Of a stretch of DNA of 64,000 nt, positions 30,077 through 41,272 are shown in pieces. The position numbers and the translations under genes are program-made. Within the stretch, counting starts at the first letter, position 1. Every line of letters starts with the position of its first letter. The notes beneath the pieces were generated by a model, which saw nothing but the letters and a program-made list of their open reading frames with translations, was not told the DNA's origin and ran no database searches. Source of the stretch: Chelydra serpentina (lineage: Eukaryota > Chordata > Testudines > Chelydridae); the NCBI GenBank assembly GCA_037349315.1, contig JBAIAC010000051.1, positions 26,014,001-26,078,000 of the forward strand, read 5' to 3'.

Positions 30077-32950
30077 GGTTTCTGGCTTATCCACTGCTAG
30101 GGCCTAGTTCTTGGATATTCTGTACTCCCTCAGCTAGCAATGGGAGTTGGGGACTCATTGCCTTCCCGCACAAGGCCCTTGATTCAGTCGCTTCCAGTTC
30201 TTCTTAAAAAAAAAATGTCTCAAGCACCACAGCCACATGACAGCTGGTTGTGGAGATTTCTGTGTAAAGGGGCAGACGTTCAGTCTAGAGAAAATGTCAC
30301 ATTCTAGTATTGCAGTCACTGATGCTTAAAGGGAGATGTCTGCCACCTGGCTGTCACACACCAGGGGAATTTAATGGAGGAGACCTGCAGAGGGAAAAGA
30401 TGGTCTGTTCCCTTTGTCGTGTTGTATAATGGCCTGGAAAGGGGTTGATTTGTTTGTTCCTATTCTTCTGACTTATTTTCTTGCCTTTAGACTAGCAGGG
30501 ATTTCAAGTCAGATCTGCTCTCATTGCTGGAGGATTCCGCTCTCCCAGAGGTGCATGCTGGGGTGCTCTTCATGAAAAGGCAAGGATGCCAATGTCACAC
30601 CTCTCCCCAGCACAGCACACTCTTGGAAGGAGAACGTTCTGTAGTCTTGAAATGTTAACCTGTCTTGGGAGCTTCTTCTGGGCGGCATTCTCCCCAGTGC
30701 TTTGCTTCCACCGAACACAGCAGCACCTGCTGCTCATTAGCTGCTCCAAGAGACCACTTCATGTGCCTCCTCCCTATTTTTAAAGGGGCAACTCCCATTT
30801 CTCTCATTGCATAGTTTATAGAGCTATTAATATAAAGAGTAACTACAAATATACCAATGCAGTAGAGTATTCAAAATTATTACTAAATACAAACAATATG
30901 AAGCCTTTTCTAACATGATATGTTCTGGGGCCTCACTCAGGCACTTATATTTTCCGCTGGTGTAGAGTGCCTCAGCTCCAATGAAGCGACACTAATATAC
31001 ACCAGCCGGGAATGTGTGTACTTAACAAAAGAGCCTTTCTCCTCTGGCTATGCAGCCATTGGAGTCAAGACAGACTTTGGAACCGTATTCTGTCAGAGAA
31101 TGGGATTCTGTTGCAACAGAAATGCTTCACAAAATGGTGTTGATTTTCCTAGAATTTTGTTTTGGAAATAAAGGGGGGAAGTTCTGACACTGTTGAAACA
31201 TCTTGGTTTTACACTTTTCAGAATGAAATGTTTTGATTTTTTAAATATTTTGAAATGACTTTTTACCATTATTATTTCATTATTACATAGTATACATACT
31301 GTCATCAGATGTTTGGCTGTGTGTGTGTGTTCTCCCTGTGTGCTGTCCCAGCCTTGCACAGACAGATGGCACAGCAGACCTCGAGCGAACTGCCCAATGA
31401 CTACAAGATCCGTTATGGTACAAAGGCACCCAGCCAGGTTTATTGTCGATGAAGCACAGTACTAGTATCCCGCAGACTCTACCGGACCACTAATACATGT
31501 ATGCCTGTAACAATGGACCAGCTCAGTGAACGGTGGGACTTTCTGTTCCTCCCTAGGCTAGACAGAGACACTCCCTTTGAAGCTCCATTTTATACATTAA
31601 TACAAACAAGTTATGTACTGCCCTTCTGACATAGTTAGTTGACACCCTCTGACGTAGCCAGTTACCACCCATCACCTTGCACATCTGTATTCATCACACT
31701 GCCATCCTGACCTTATCTTTAGGATTGATCCGCGTGTTCCTGTTCTCTTTAGAGAATGTGTTGGTATTGAGATGTTCTGGTACCACCCTTCTGGAATGTG
31801 TTTGTGTGAGTGCTCTGTGCCTAGCACCTCTTAGGAATGTGTTTTTGCAATACCAGCCCTGTTCTTGCCAGAGTCTGTGAGCAGGGCCTGCCTCTAACTC
31901 ACGGCTTGATTTTGCTTTATATCAGCAAAGTTTTGACTGCTACTTTAGTTCAGGGCTCATACCAGGCCTCTGATCCAAGGGCTTATGTCTCAGGCTCTCT
32001 TCCTACTACACATACAAAATTTGAATTTTAAAAAGAAGTTCCAATTTTGTCTAAATGAAACATTTTGATTTTGTCTAAATTAAACCTTTTGATTCACATA
32101 CAATAAAAGTATCTTGGAATTTTCCTTTGCTGAGAATTTTCAAAATTCTATTTTTGTTTTTTTTCATTCTGATTCAGGACAAAACAAGATTTCAAAATCT
32201 TGAAATTTTTCCTGAATTCTCCATCCTTCTCACAGCTCTTGTGTCAGCAAAACCAAACAAAAGTCCGAGTTTTAAAATGAAATCACTTCCTGTCTCAAAC
32301 TATGAAGCATTTGATTCCCTTGTATCTGTGATGTTATACATCCACTAGTTTTGCAGTTTTCCAAAGAGTCTTCCAGAAAAAAAACACGGCAGACAAGACC
32401 TTTATTTCTAATTAGTACAATTAATCTGAACTCACTTCCCGCCTTTATTTCCCCCCTTTCTTTATCCATTACAGCGAAAAGCCAAATTTTGAAGACACTG
32501 TGTCTTTTAAAAAAAAAAAATCCCATTTTCCCCCCTTTGCAGGTCCCTTTTAAGAAGCCACCGAAGTTCCCCAAATGACAGCCAGATGCATTGGGCCAAA
32601 CGCCTGCTTGGAGTAACTAAGTCTGACTTCCGGAAAGTTATAGCGGGGGTGAAGCTGGATACCTGTGTTACTGCAGCTCAGGCCCTGTCCATACAACAGA
32701 AATAACCATGTTGATATTTATTATGAACAGCTTATATTACAATAGCTCCCAGAGATCCCAGCTTATATCAGATCCCCATTGTGCTCAGCGCTGCACATGT
32801 GCTTTGAGTATCTCTATGCCGCAGCAGGAGGAGTAATATCAATCTCTGGAAGACATACCCATGCTAGCTCTGATCAAGCTAGTGTGCCAAAAATAGCAAT
32901 GTAACCTCAGCGGCATGAGTAATGGGACATCCAAAGTATATGGCTAGAAT
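30077..32950. other. Non-coding stretch, partly repeat-like
   Basis: No gene is visible. A GT run lies at about 31318-31331. From 31335 to 31900 there is LTR-like text (AGGTTTATTGTCGATGAAGC, CATCTGTATTCATC) that I cannot classify. From about 32030 to 32240 the sequence is T/A-rich with self-complementary phrases (AAAATCTTGAAATTTTT) and may be an old palindromic element. Confidence 0.4.
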
Positions 32951-32959
32951 CTTTGAATA

Positions 32960-33025
32960 GGCTAGGACTCAGAAAGTCAAATTAGATGATCACAATGGTC
33001 CCTTCTGTCCTTAAAGTCTATGAGA
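32960..33025 (+). repeat. CR1/L3-like 3' tail fragment
   Basis: AAATTAGATGATCACAATGG, TCCCTTCTGTCC and TTAAAGTCTATGAG follow the tail of the older CR1 lineage, seen complete at 60700-60765. Confidence 0.65.
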
Positions 33026-33340
33026 CAGCTAGCCTGTCCCGCCACCGTGGCTACACTTGTGTTTTTAGCCTGGTAACTCAATGGGAGCTAACGAGGAGGT
33101 GCCTACCTGAACTGCAATGACACCTTGAGCTCCAGTGTGGATGTACTCAGTGACAGTCACTGCCTTCAGGAGCTTACAATCTAAACAGAAAGATGGACCC
33201 AGGGCAGGGGAAAGGGTTAGAACACACAAGGAAAGTGAACAAGGCGATGGCCTGCAGATGTCATGTTAGTGCCACAGGTGCTTTTGGGGGGCAGCGGGGT
33301 AGAGCTTTTGTCAGGAGGGGTTAGGTAAGTGGAAAGGCAG

Positions 33341-33540
33341 GAGGAAGGGTAGCTTAGTGGTTTGAGCATTGGCCTGCTAAACCCAGGGTTGTGAGTTCAA
33401 TCCTTGAGAGGGCCACTTAGGAATCTGGGGCAAACATTTATCAGGGAACAGTACTTGGTCCTGTTAGTGAAAGCAAGGGACTGGACTCAATGACCTTTCA
33501 AGATCCTTCCAGTTATAGGAGATTGGCATATCTTTATTTA
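33341..33540 (+). mobile_element. tRNA-derived SINE with a different LINE tail
   Basis: The head is the same as in the other SINEs here (GGTAGCTTAGTGGTTTGAGC, TTGTGAGTTCAATCC). The tail differs: GACTGGACTCAATGACC, TTCAAGATCCTTCCAG, TATAGGAGATTGGCATATC, with an A/T-rich end (TTTATTTATTT) instead of GATTCTATG repeats. This looks like a SINE subfamily that took the 3' end of another LINE lineage. Confidence 0.78.
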
Positions 33541-34081
33541 TTTATTTTTATTTAAGGGCAAAGACTGGGAGGGAGAGAGGAGGAAGGTGGGATAGAACAG
33601 TGGAGAGCAGTAGTAAGGGAAGAGCGGGTGTTGGCGACAACCAGCCACCCAGCACCCCCAGTGCCCAAAGATCCCAGCTAGTGTTGGCTGCTAGTAGTTT
33701 CAGCTAGTGTTGGCTGCTCAAGCTAGCTGAATCTCTCTCTCTCTTTTTCTGGAACTCCCATGGTTGGAGGAAGGATGGGGACACATAAGCCCTGGTTCCC
33801 AAGATGCAGTTCTGGTCCTGGGAGGCACGGCTAAGACTCAGAATACATTACCCTACAATCATGATAGCTTTGACCAGAGCTAGCTCACACATGTCAGCTT
33901 GAGCTGCAATCACATCCCATGACTGCAGTATAGACATACCCTCAGTCCGAGGACACGGCTAGGACACTGACATCAAAGAGGAGTTAGCTCCTGGTGAAGA
34001 GCCTGGTCCAACACCCAGGGAAGTCAATGGGAGTCTTGACTGGTCACTGGATCAGGCCCTAAGCCAGTAGGAGCTATGGTT

Positions 34082-34240
34082 AGACTCTGAGACCAGAAAG
34101 GACCATTGTGATCATCTAGTCTGACCTTCTGTATAGCACAGGCCACAGAACCTCACCTACCCTATCCTGTAATAGACCCCTAACCTCTGCCTGAGTTACT
34201 GACGTCCTCAGATCATGATTTAAAGACTTCAAGCAGCCTC
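34082..34240 (-). mobile_element. CR1/L3-like 3' relic
   Basis: ACCAGAAAGGACCATTGTGA, TCATCTAGTCTGACCTTCTG and ATAGCACAGGCCACAGAACC, then a degraded stretch ending GATTTAAAGACTTCAAG, are the reverse complement of an older CR1-type 3' region. Frames are broken. Confidence 0.7.
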
Positions 34241-34261
34241 TGTGCCAAGTCATCTATCTAG

Positions 34262-34522
34262 GTACTTTTCTGGCCCTCATCACTATGGTATCTGAGCATC
34301 TCACAATTGTCAGAAGATTTTACCCTCAGCTTCGCTGTGAGGTGGGCCCACTGTTATCCCCATTTTACAGGTGAGGAAGTAGGGCACAGAGTGAGGCACA
34401 GAGGTGAGGCACAGAGTAGATTGAGTGACTTGCCTTAGGTCATACACTGAGTCTGGGGCTGAACTGGGAAATGAAGCCAGGTCTTTTTGTGTCCCAGGCC
34501 AGGGCCATATGCACTAGAGCGT
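34262..34522 (+). repeat. MIR-like SINE
   Basis: TATCCCCATTTTACAGGTGA, GGCACAGAGT, GAGTGACTTGCCTTAGGTCA and GGGGCTGAACTGGGAA follow the CORE and 3' region of MIR-type elements in order. A short local repeat of GTGAGGCACAGAG expands it near 34390-34420. Confidence 0.65.
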
Positions 34523-35229
34523 CCCTTGTCCCTGTTTGCAGACCGTACAGAGCCTAATTGCTTACACCAGGTGTAGGAAAAATAAAGGCAGAGTCAGAAA
34601 CAAAGGGAGAGCAACTAGAAAGTTAAAAGCAGAAGCTGGAGTCCCTGATCAGTCATGGATAGTGGAGAGGAAAGCACTGGTTAGTCCATCCCACACATCC
34701 CCCTCTATGGATGGGATATAGACCACTGTTAGAGAACATGATAGAGATGAAACTTGCATTATCGTAGCTGGCCAAAGGGCAAGAAGTTAGTAAATAACCC
34801 CCTTGTCAGTCATGCTGGAGCCAAGAGGGGGCTTTGTGCAGTTTGTCTGGCATTATTTTATATTTATGAAGCAGAGTAATGAAAGTAACGGCTCTTTGGG
34901 TGCTAGCAAATAACAGAGACGCGTACACACACAACCTAAATTAAAGCAAATGCATCCTCGGAGGCTCATGATTGACTCCAGCTTATTAGAAAGGCTGGCA
35001 TGCATTTCTAGGAATAAAAGCCGTTTTCCTTCAGGCAGAGACAGGGGCAAGAACCATCCTACTTCAGAGCAAGCAAAACAGAATCGATTAAGCATGAAGT
35101 AGCTGTTGCCTTAGCTGCCCATTTAGAGCCTGATCCAAAGGCCCTGGGAAATTTTCTATTGACTTCAAAGGGTTTTGGATCGATCACACACTTTGAGATC
35201 TCATGCCAGGGCAACTGATGCAGTGATGT

Positions 35230-35800
35230 GAGTGTTGCTGTGGCCATGACAATGCTACAGACTCTACATCGGCAAAGCTATGTTGCCATAGCCCCTAGCA
35301 TAGGTGCAGCATATGCCGCCCAGGGGCGGCACCAGCTTTTTTGCTACCCTAGGCGGCGGGAGAGGCTGCCGCCGAAGTGCCGCTGAGGTCCCCGGCGGCC
35401 GAAGAAGCGGCCGCCGAAGCTGCTGCCGAAGTGCCGCCGGGGTCCTCAGCGGCATTTCGGCAGCCGCTTCTTCGGCCACCAGGGACCTCGGCAGCATTTC
35501 GGCGGCAGCCTCTCCCCGCAAGGCGCCGCCCCAAATCCTGGCGCCCTAGGCTACGCCTAGGGTCGCCTAATGGTAGCACCAGCTCTGATGCCGCCAGAAG
35601 GAGTTTTTCTGTCAATGAAGGAACCCCACCTCTGAGTGACATGCCTATGCTGCCAGAAACACAGTCCTGTCGAAGTAGCTGTGCCTACATGGGTAGTTTT
35701 TTGTTGGCATAGCGATGTTGCTAGGGGATGTGGTTTTCTCACACTCCTGACAGACCTAGCTATGCCACTATAGGCTTTAAGTTTAAGTGTAAACCAGTCC
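35230..35800. mobile_element. Old MITE carrying a nested hAT element
   Basis: The text on both sides of the hAT copy at 35321-35587 (GCAAAGCTATGTTGCC before; TGACATGCCTATGCTGCC, GGCATAGCGATGTTGC after) contains inverted and repeated TATGTTGCC/GGCATAGC phrases, as in turtle TIR repeats. Ends are not fixed. Confidence 0.4.
35321..35587. mobile_element. GC-rich non-autonomous hAT element, perfect 8-bp TSD
   Basis: It begins CAGGGGCGGCACCAGC and ends GGTAGCACCAGCTCTG, imperfect inverted repeats with CAG..CTG limits. ATGCCGCC is duplicated exactly at 35313-35320 and 35588-35595. The 267-bp interior is a fold-back of GCCGCCGAAG and CGGCATTTCGGC units. The alanine/arginine-rich frames on both strands come from this composition. 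Confidence 0.9.
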
Positions 35801-35822
35801 TGTGAGTCTAAGTGTCCCTATA

Positions 35823-36075
35823 TCATAAGAACATAAGAACGGCCATACTGGGTCAGACCAATGGTCCATCTAGCCCAGTATCTTGTCTTCTGACAGTGAC
35901 CAATGGCAAGTGCCCCAGAGGGGATGAACAGAACAGCTAATCATCAAGTGATCCATCCCCTGTCACCCATTCCCAGCTTCTGGCAGATAGAGGCTAAGGA
36001 CACCAACCCTGCCCATCGTGGCTAATAGCCATCCACAATGGAGAATTTCATCTGATGCTCCATTTCCTGAGAGGA
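35823..36075 (-). mobile_element. CR1-like LINE 3' end (ATAAGAAC type)
   Basis: The left edge has ATAAGAACATAAGAAC, a tandem 3'-terminal octamer, followed by GGCCATACTGGGTCAGACCA and CCATCTAGCCCAGTATC. This is a widespread reptile CR1-type 3' end with a terminal octamer different from GATTCTATG. Further in, CATTCCCAGCTTCTGGCAG belongs to the same repeat. The distal limit is approximate. Confidence 0.7.
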
Positions 36076-36344
36076 CATCTCCTTCTCTTCCCCCGTCACT
36101 CTTGGGATTGGCTGAATTTAGGTGCTGTAATACTAGAAACAGGCAGGAGAACCCTAGCTAATATAGCGTCTTGAAATCCAATTAATTAATTACAGCACAG
36201 GATACCCTTATATTCCAAGGGCTTCCTTTTCCCAACACAATGATGTTACTTTGTACTGTAGAATCATTAGATGCAGATTACCTACCCAGGTGCCTGATAG
36301 TGTGTCTATAAGGGCCAACCTTCCCTGCCTATGTTTTTTCTGAA

Positions 36345-36422
36345 ATTAGAAGGTGCTTTTGTTCACTCTTTGGGCAATTCCAAGATTAGAAGGTGCTTTT
36401 GTTCACTCTTTGGGCAATTCCA
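36345..36422. repeat. Exact tandem duplication, 40-bp period
   Basis: ATTAGAAGGTGCTTTTGTTC and the next 18 bases are repeated with no mismatch 40 bp later. The second copy runs to 36422. Confidence 0.95.
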
Positions 36423-36624
36423 TTCACCTGTTCAGTGTAGCCATGACATCTCATGACAGTACTCCATAATAACCAAAATGAGGCAGGTAAGGAAGTCCTT
36501 GCACAAATACTTGGCACATCTGAGGGCTTTTTAACTCCAATGTGCTGCACAGATATTTTCTAGCTAATGAAACCTCATCCCTCCAAAAAAAGAAGAAAAA
36601 AAAAGGTGATAGTTAAATATTATG

Positions 36625-36672
36625 GTCTCCATTTTACAGATGGTAAAACTGAGGCATGGAGCAATTTACGGC
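36625..36672 (+). repeat. MIR-like SINE fragment
   Basis: TCTCCATTTTACAGATGG and AAAACTGAGGCATGGAGC match the MIR-type core. Short fragment. Confidence 0.55.
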
Positions 36673-36839
36673 CCAGATTTCCAGACATGTGGTTGGATAT
36701 ATGTGCCTAATTTAAATGCAAAGTTATCATAATTGTAGCAAATGAGTAATTAGACATTTATCTGGTTGCTTCAGTAACAGCCTATTGGGTAGGCATACAG
36801 GCAAGACAAAAGTGAAAGCTCAAGGCCAGAGAGGGAGTT

Positions 36840-37755
36840 CATAGAATCATAGAATCATAGAATCTCAGGGTTGGAAGGGACCTCAGGAGGTCATCTAGTC
36901 CAACCCCCTGCTCAAAGCAGGACCAACCCCAACTAGATCATCCCAGCCAGGGCTTTGTCAAGCCTGACCTTAAAAACCTCTAAGGAAGGAGATTCCACCA
37001 CCTCCCAAGGTAACCCATTCCAGTGCTTCACCACCCTACTAGTGAAAAAGTTTTTCCTAATATCCAACCTAAACCTCCCCCTCTGCAACTTGAGACCATT
37101 ACTCCTTGTTCTGTCATCTTCTACCACTGAGAACAGTCTAGATCCAGCCTCTTTGGAACCCCCTTTTAGGTAGTTGAAAGCAGCTATCAAATCCCCCCTC
37201 ACTCTTCTCTTCTGCAGGCTAAACAATCCCAGTTCCCTCAGCCTCTCCTCATACGTCATGTGCTCCAGCCCCCTAATCATTTTTGTTGCCCTCCGCTGGA
37301 CTCTTTCCAATTTATCCACATCCTTCTTGTAGTGTGGGGCCCAAAACTGGACACAGTACTCCAAATGAGGCCTCACCAGTGCCGAATAGAGGGGAATAAT
37401 CACGTCCCTCGATCTGCTGGCAATGCCCCTACTTATACAGCCCAAAATGCCGTTAGCCTTCTTGACAACAAGGGCACACTGTTGACTCATATTCAGCTTT
37501 TCGTCCACTGTAACCCCTAGGTCCTTTTCTGCAGAACAGCTGCCCAGCCATTCGGTCCCTAGTCTGTAGCAGCGCATGGGATTCTTCCGTCCTAAGTGCA
37601 GGACTCTGCACTTGTCCTTGTTGAACCTCATCATATTTCTTTTGGCCCAATCCTCTAATTTGTCTAGGTCCCTCTGTATCCTGTCCCTACCCTCCAGCGT
37701 ATCAACCACTCCTCCCAGTTTAGTGTCATCTGCAAACTTGCTAAGGGTGCAGTCC
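36840..37755 (-). mobile_element. CR1 LINE, 5'-truncated, long open ORF2 segment
   Basis: The 3' end at 36840 has three ATTCTATG-type repeats. Upstream on the minus strand, the ORF2 frame is open from the truncation point near 37755 to the stop at 36933. It includes [10 protein letters not shown] at the end of the reverse transcriptase core, [37 protein letters not shown] and DKALAGMI at the end. The missing 5' part means it is dead, but the frame has no stop in about 270 codons, so it is young. Confidence 0.95.
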
Positions 37756-37756
37756 T

Positions 37757-37880
37757 TGATGTGATGTGATGGGAAACACCCCCGTATTCACACTATTGTA
37801 ATAATCTTTGTCCAAGGTATGTCTTGTGGGGTATCATTTGAAAAACTCATGATCTGCTGGTCAGTATTGTCCTGATAAAA
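37757..37880 (+). repeat. Fragment of the TGTGATGGG LTR-like repeat
   Basis: TGTGATGGGAAACACCCCC, TATTGTAATAATCTTTG, AAGGTATGTCTTGTGGGG and TATCATTTGAAAAACTCA align with the start of the repeat at 52308. It begins directly at the truncated edge of the CR1 copy. Confidence 0.55.
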
Positions 37881-37881
37881 T

Positions 37882-38026
37882 GGCCCTGCACACTTGCATC
37901 ACCGCAACCCCCATGGTGGACTTCCCAACTCCAAGCGTTGTGCGAACATTCTCAAGCAATGTAATTACAGTGGTTTATGATAGTTGACGTAACTTAAGTC
38001 AACTTAACTCTAGTGTAGACATGGCC
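37882..38026 (-). pseudogene. Relic of a second Harbinger transposase plus element end
   Basis: On the minus strand, 37947-37882 translates to VRTTLGVGKSTMGVAVMQV followed by CRA. This matches the GVGKSTVGAVVMQVARA segment of the transposase at 21908-23334. At the right side, CTAGTGTAGACATGGCC (ending 38026) is a TGTCTACAC-type terminal repeat followed by TAA (38027-38029). Only this helix-turn-helix piece and one end remain; the catalytic part is lost. The peptide differs enough from the full element to represent another Harbinger lineage. Confidence 0.75.
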
Positions 38027-38498
38027 TAAGGGTATGCCTTGCATGCAGGAAGGCTGTTTGTGAGTGGCCCAGGTGGGAGCTGAATTAAGAGTGCACACGC
38101 AACCGTAATCCTGGCATTTCCTAACTTTTGAGTGCTTGACATTGCAACCGTAACATTCTTGTAATGCAGATATTTGTAATTAATATATGTGTGTGTCCAC
38201 GTATATATAGCATGGCATAAAGATTGTATGAGCATGACCTTGTACAGCTGAATTACAAGTGACAAAGGCATGGGGAGTTTTGATTATTGGAATAAATTCT
38301 GGGGAGATGGATTAGTGGGCAGAAGGTAGGTGATCAAAGCTGCATGATAAACAAAACATAAATTGCAGAGCCATGTGATTATTTATTTATTTATTCTGAT
38401 TATATCATATAATTATAAAAAGAATGCAATGCAATCAGAGACCAAAATGACAGTAGCAAACCACTGGCCTTTGGCAAAACAAAATATAGTCTGGATAC

Positions 38499-38501
<3 letters not shown>

Positions 38502-38533
<32 letters not shown>
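38502..38533. repeat. (AC)n microsatellite, 16 units
   Basis: Uninterrupted AC repeat of 32 bp. Confidence 0.95.
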
Positions 38534-38534
<1 letters not shown>

Positions 38535-39936
38535 GCAGCCCCACAAAACTTCATTCTCTTAATAAAAGAAATCCGTACCCGCATCCAGACCCTCATTATT
38601 CCTGAAACAATGACCAGGTTTTATCAGATGGATCCACAGCTGAGCACATGCTTTGGGACTTTTCGCATGGTCATCGCCGTTATATGTGTTTGTACTCGGT
38701 ATTCAGGATCATTCTAGCCCATAATAGAAACAGATCTGTACTGCACAGTTAAGTGCTGTTGATCCCTTACAGCTGTTCTATTAGTATTCTGGCAATGCAT
38801 CATCCCTGGTTTTTTCCATTTATAATTTAACCAGTGCCAAAGGGTTATTTTCATCAGATGTAAAAAATGGACACTTATAAAAATGCATAGGTTTTAAATT
38901 GCTCAGCAGTTGGAGTAGTTAGAAGAACTAGCCCAGGGAATAAATGTGTGTTTCTCCTATTAAGCACGTAGGCCATTTCCATACAGGTTGGAAACCAAAA
39001 CGAATTCATTTATGTTACTACCGCATAGGACTGTTTTTCTTCTGTTACTTCAAGCTTCAATCTTTCTCTTAATGCTTTATTAACACTGTTAAAATTCAGT
39101 GGTTTAGAATGTATTCATTCAGAGTAAATGTGATTTGTTACACTTAAACACCAATTGGTTATGTTTTACTAGCATTAATCTCTACCTTTTTGCTATGTCT
39201 GAGCTGGAACAATGAATAGCAAGTGTTCCTCTCTTCGTTAATCAGTGCGGATCCCGTAAAACGAAGATACATTTCCAGTTTGCAGTGGTAAAAATCGCTA
39301 AGCTAGCCCCCTGGAAATTTAAGCAAGGATAGCAGCTCCCTGACCCCTTTGTAGCTGTCACAATAGAGTCATGGATAGATGTTGCCACATGCTAGCACAA
39401 TTAAATATTTTTCCCAGAACTTTGTGATGTCCTTAGCTGCTTTAGGCCCCAATCCTGCAAAGTCTGGAACTCTACTCACAGTTCACAAAGTTCAGCATAT
39501 GCATGTGTTTTGCGTGACTGGAGCCTTGGTGTCACGTAAATGATGCACCTCCTGAAAAGTGACATTTATGTTTTATGGGCATATGGTGTGAAATCCAGGC
39601 CACATTGAAATCTATGGCAAATCTGCTATTGATCTTAATAGGGCTACGATTCCACCATCTCCTCTTCATCTTTGAACATATAGCATCCACTATCTGGGGC
39701 CCAGATACTGAATGGGGCCATTGGGCATGACTGCAATATAAACCATTAATAACCATTACAACTGAATGTTCCACTGGAATGTTGCTTTCAGAACAACCAT
39801 ATGGCTCCTGACTGCTGTAAGGATCTAACCCTCCAAGTTACAACCTAAGCAGCTAGCCTGATGGTAAAGGTGTTAGAATATGTCTAACCAGGTGCTAACA
39901 GGTATTTTAAATCATGGTAGCAGCATCAATTTCATC
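38534..39936. other. Non-coding stretch without a recognisable gene
   Basis: AT-rich sequence with only short frames. Diverged vertebrate repeat text appears near 39690-39760 (GGGGCCATTGGGCATGACTG). Nothing else was seen. Confidence 0.5.
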
Positions 39937-39944
39937 ATCTAGAT

Positions 39945-40593
39945 CAGGGGTTGGTAAACCTTTTGGCCCGAGGGCCACATCGGGGTTGCAAAATTGTATG
40001 GAGGGCCGGGTAGGGAAGGCTGTGCCTCCCCAAACAGCCTGGACCCACCCCCTATCTGCTCCCTCCCACTTCCCGTCCCCTGACTGCCCACCTCAGAATC
40101 CCTGACCCATCCAACCCCCTCCCCACTCCTTGTCCCCTGACTTCCCCCTCCAGAGACCCCACACCCCTAACCACCACCTCCAGGACCCCACCACCTCTAA
40201 GCCCCCCTGCTCCCTGTCCCCTGATTGCCCCAACCCCTATCCACACCCCTGCTCCCTGACAGACCCCCGGGACTCCCATGCCTATCCAACCCCCCATTCC
40301 CTGACTGCCCCCCCCCAGAACCTCCTCCCCATCCAACCTCTCTCTGCTCCCTGTCCCCTGACTGCCCCCCGGGATTCCCTGCCCCTTATCCAACCCCCAG
40401 CTCCGGCCCCGGCCCCCTTAAAACGCTGCTCAGAGCAGCGGCCGGAGCCAGACACGCAGCCTCGCCCCCCAGAGCCCTGCCCGTGTGACGGCGTGGTTGC
40501 AGAGGGACAGTGGGGGAGGGACCGGGGGAGCCTCCCCAGTGAGCTCAGGGACCAGACAGGACGGGCCCGCGGGCCGTAGTTTGCCCACCCCTG
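39945..40593. mobile_element. Non-autonomous hAT element with C-rich minisatellite
   Basis: Starts CAGGGGTTGGTAAACCTTTT and ends AGTTTGCCCACCCCTG. The flanking octamers are ATCTAGAT (39937-39944) and GTCTAGAT (40594-40601), one mismatch. This fits hAT. The interior (about 40040-40410) is an imperfect tandem array of CCTGACTGCCCC / TCCAACCCCC units of about 45-50 bp. The proline-rich plus-strand frame at 40130-40579 and the glycine-rich minus-strand frame are translations of this array. Confidence 0.88.
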
Positions 40594-40994
40594 GTCTAGA
40601 TAGTAATCTTAGGTGGTAATGTCAGACTTATTCCTTCCTTGCTTAACTACTGTTACCCCAAAACAAATAAAAAAGAAGAAGACGATAATGCAGAATATGA
40701 TAAGTAAATTTATTCTAACATAAAAAACCACAATTGGCTTGTTATGCATAGAGATGAGACATACACAGCAGAGCAGAATGGAGAACACAGACAATGCCTG
40801 TGCAGTAAAACAAGTTTGACAAATAAGTTGGGGTTTTTTTAACTCAAAGGGATCACTCATCCTGCTGAGTGAATCTGTTATTGGTATTTCCAAAAACCTC
40901 TCACTGAGACTTAGATCGCTCAGGAAACAGCATCTGGATAACTCTTCAGGTACTGTGCTGTGATGGGTTTCTTATCCCTTTATTGGCTCATGAA

Positions 40995-41272
40995 CATAGG
41001 TGCTGGAGGTGTTGTCGCACCCCCAGGCTTGAAGTGGTTTCCATCAGATACAGGATTTACAGTTTGGTTCAATGGCTCTCAGCACCCCCACTATAAAAAT
41101 TGTTCCAGCCCCCCTGGTCATGAAAGAGAATTAGCCTGGGGCGCTGGAATAATTTGTGTAGTGGGGGTTCAGAGAACCATCGAACCAAGCTATAGATCCT
41201 GTATCTGAGGGAAACCACTTCAAGCCTGGGGGTGCAGCAGCACCCCCAGCACCCCTAGATCCAGCACCTATG
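40995..41272. mobile_element. Fold-back element with long inverted arms
   Basis: CATAGGTGCTGGA at the left is CCAGCACCTATG at the right. The arms are nearly symmetrical all the way in: CCCCCAGGCTTGAAGTGG pairs with CCACTTCAAGCCTGGGGG, and CAGCACCCCCACTA pairs with TAGTGGGGGTTC. Almost the whole 278 bp can fold into one hairpin. The frames on the two strands are near-mirror images of each other for the same reason. No target duplication was identified. Confidence 0.85.

Noticed and set aside
35264..35712. Alanine/arginine-rich frames on both strands
   Set aside because: GCC/GGC-rich hAT interior gives open frames in several phases with no protein features.
36955..37173. Plus-strand 72-residue frame similar to one at 59106-59324
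   Set aside because: Both are the antisense of the same CR1 ORF2 region; the similarity comes from the LINE copies.
40130..40579. 149-residue proline-rich plus-strand frame
   Set aside because: It is the C-rich minisatellite of the hAT element at 39945-40593, and the opposite strand is open too.
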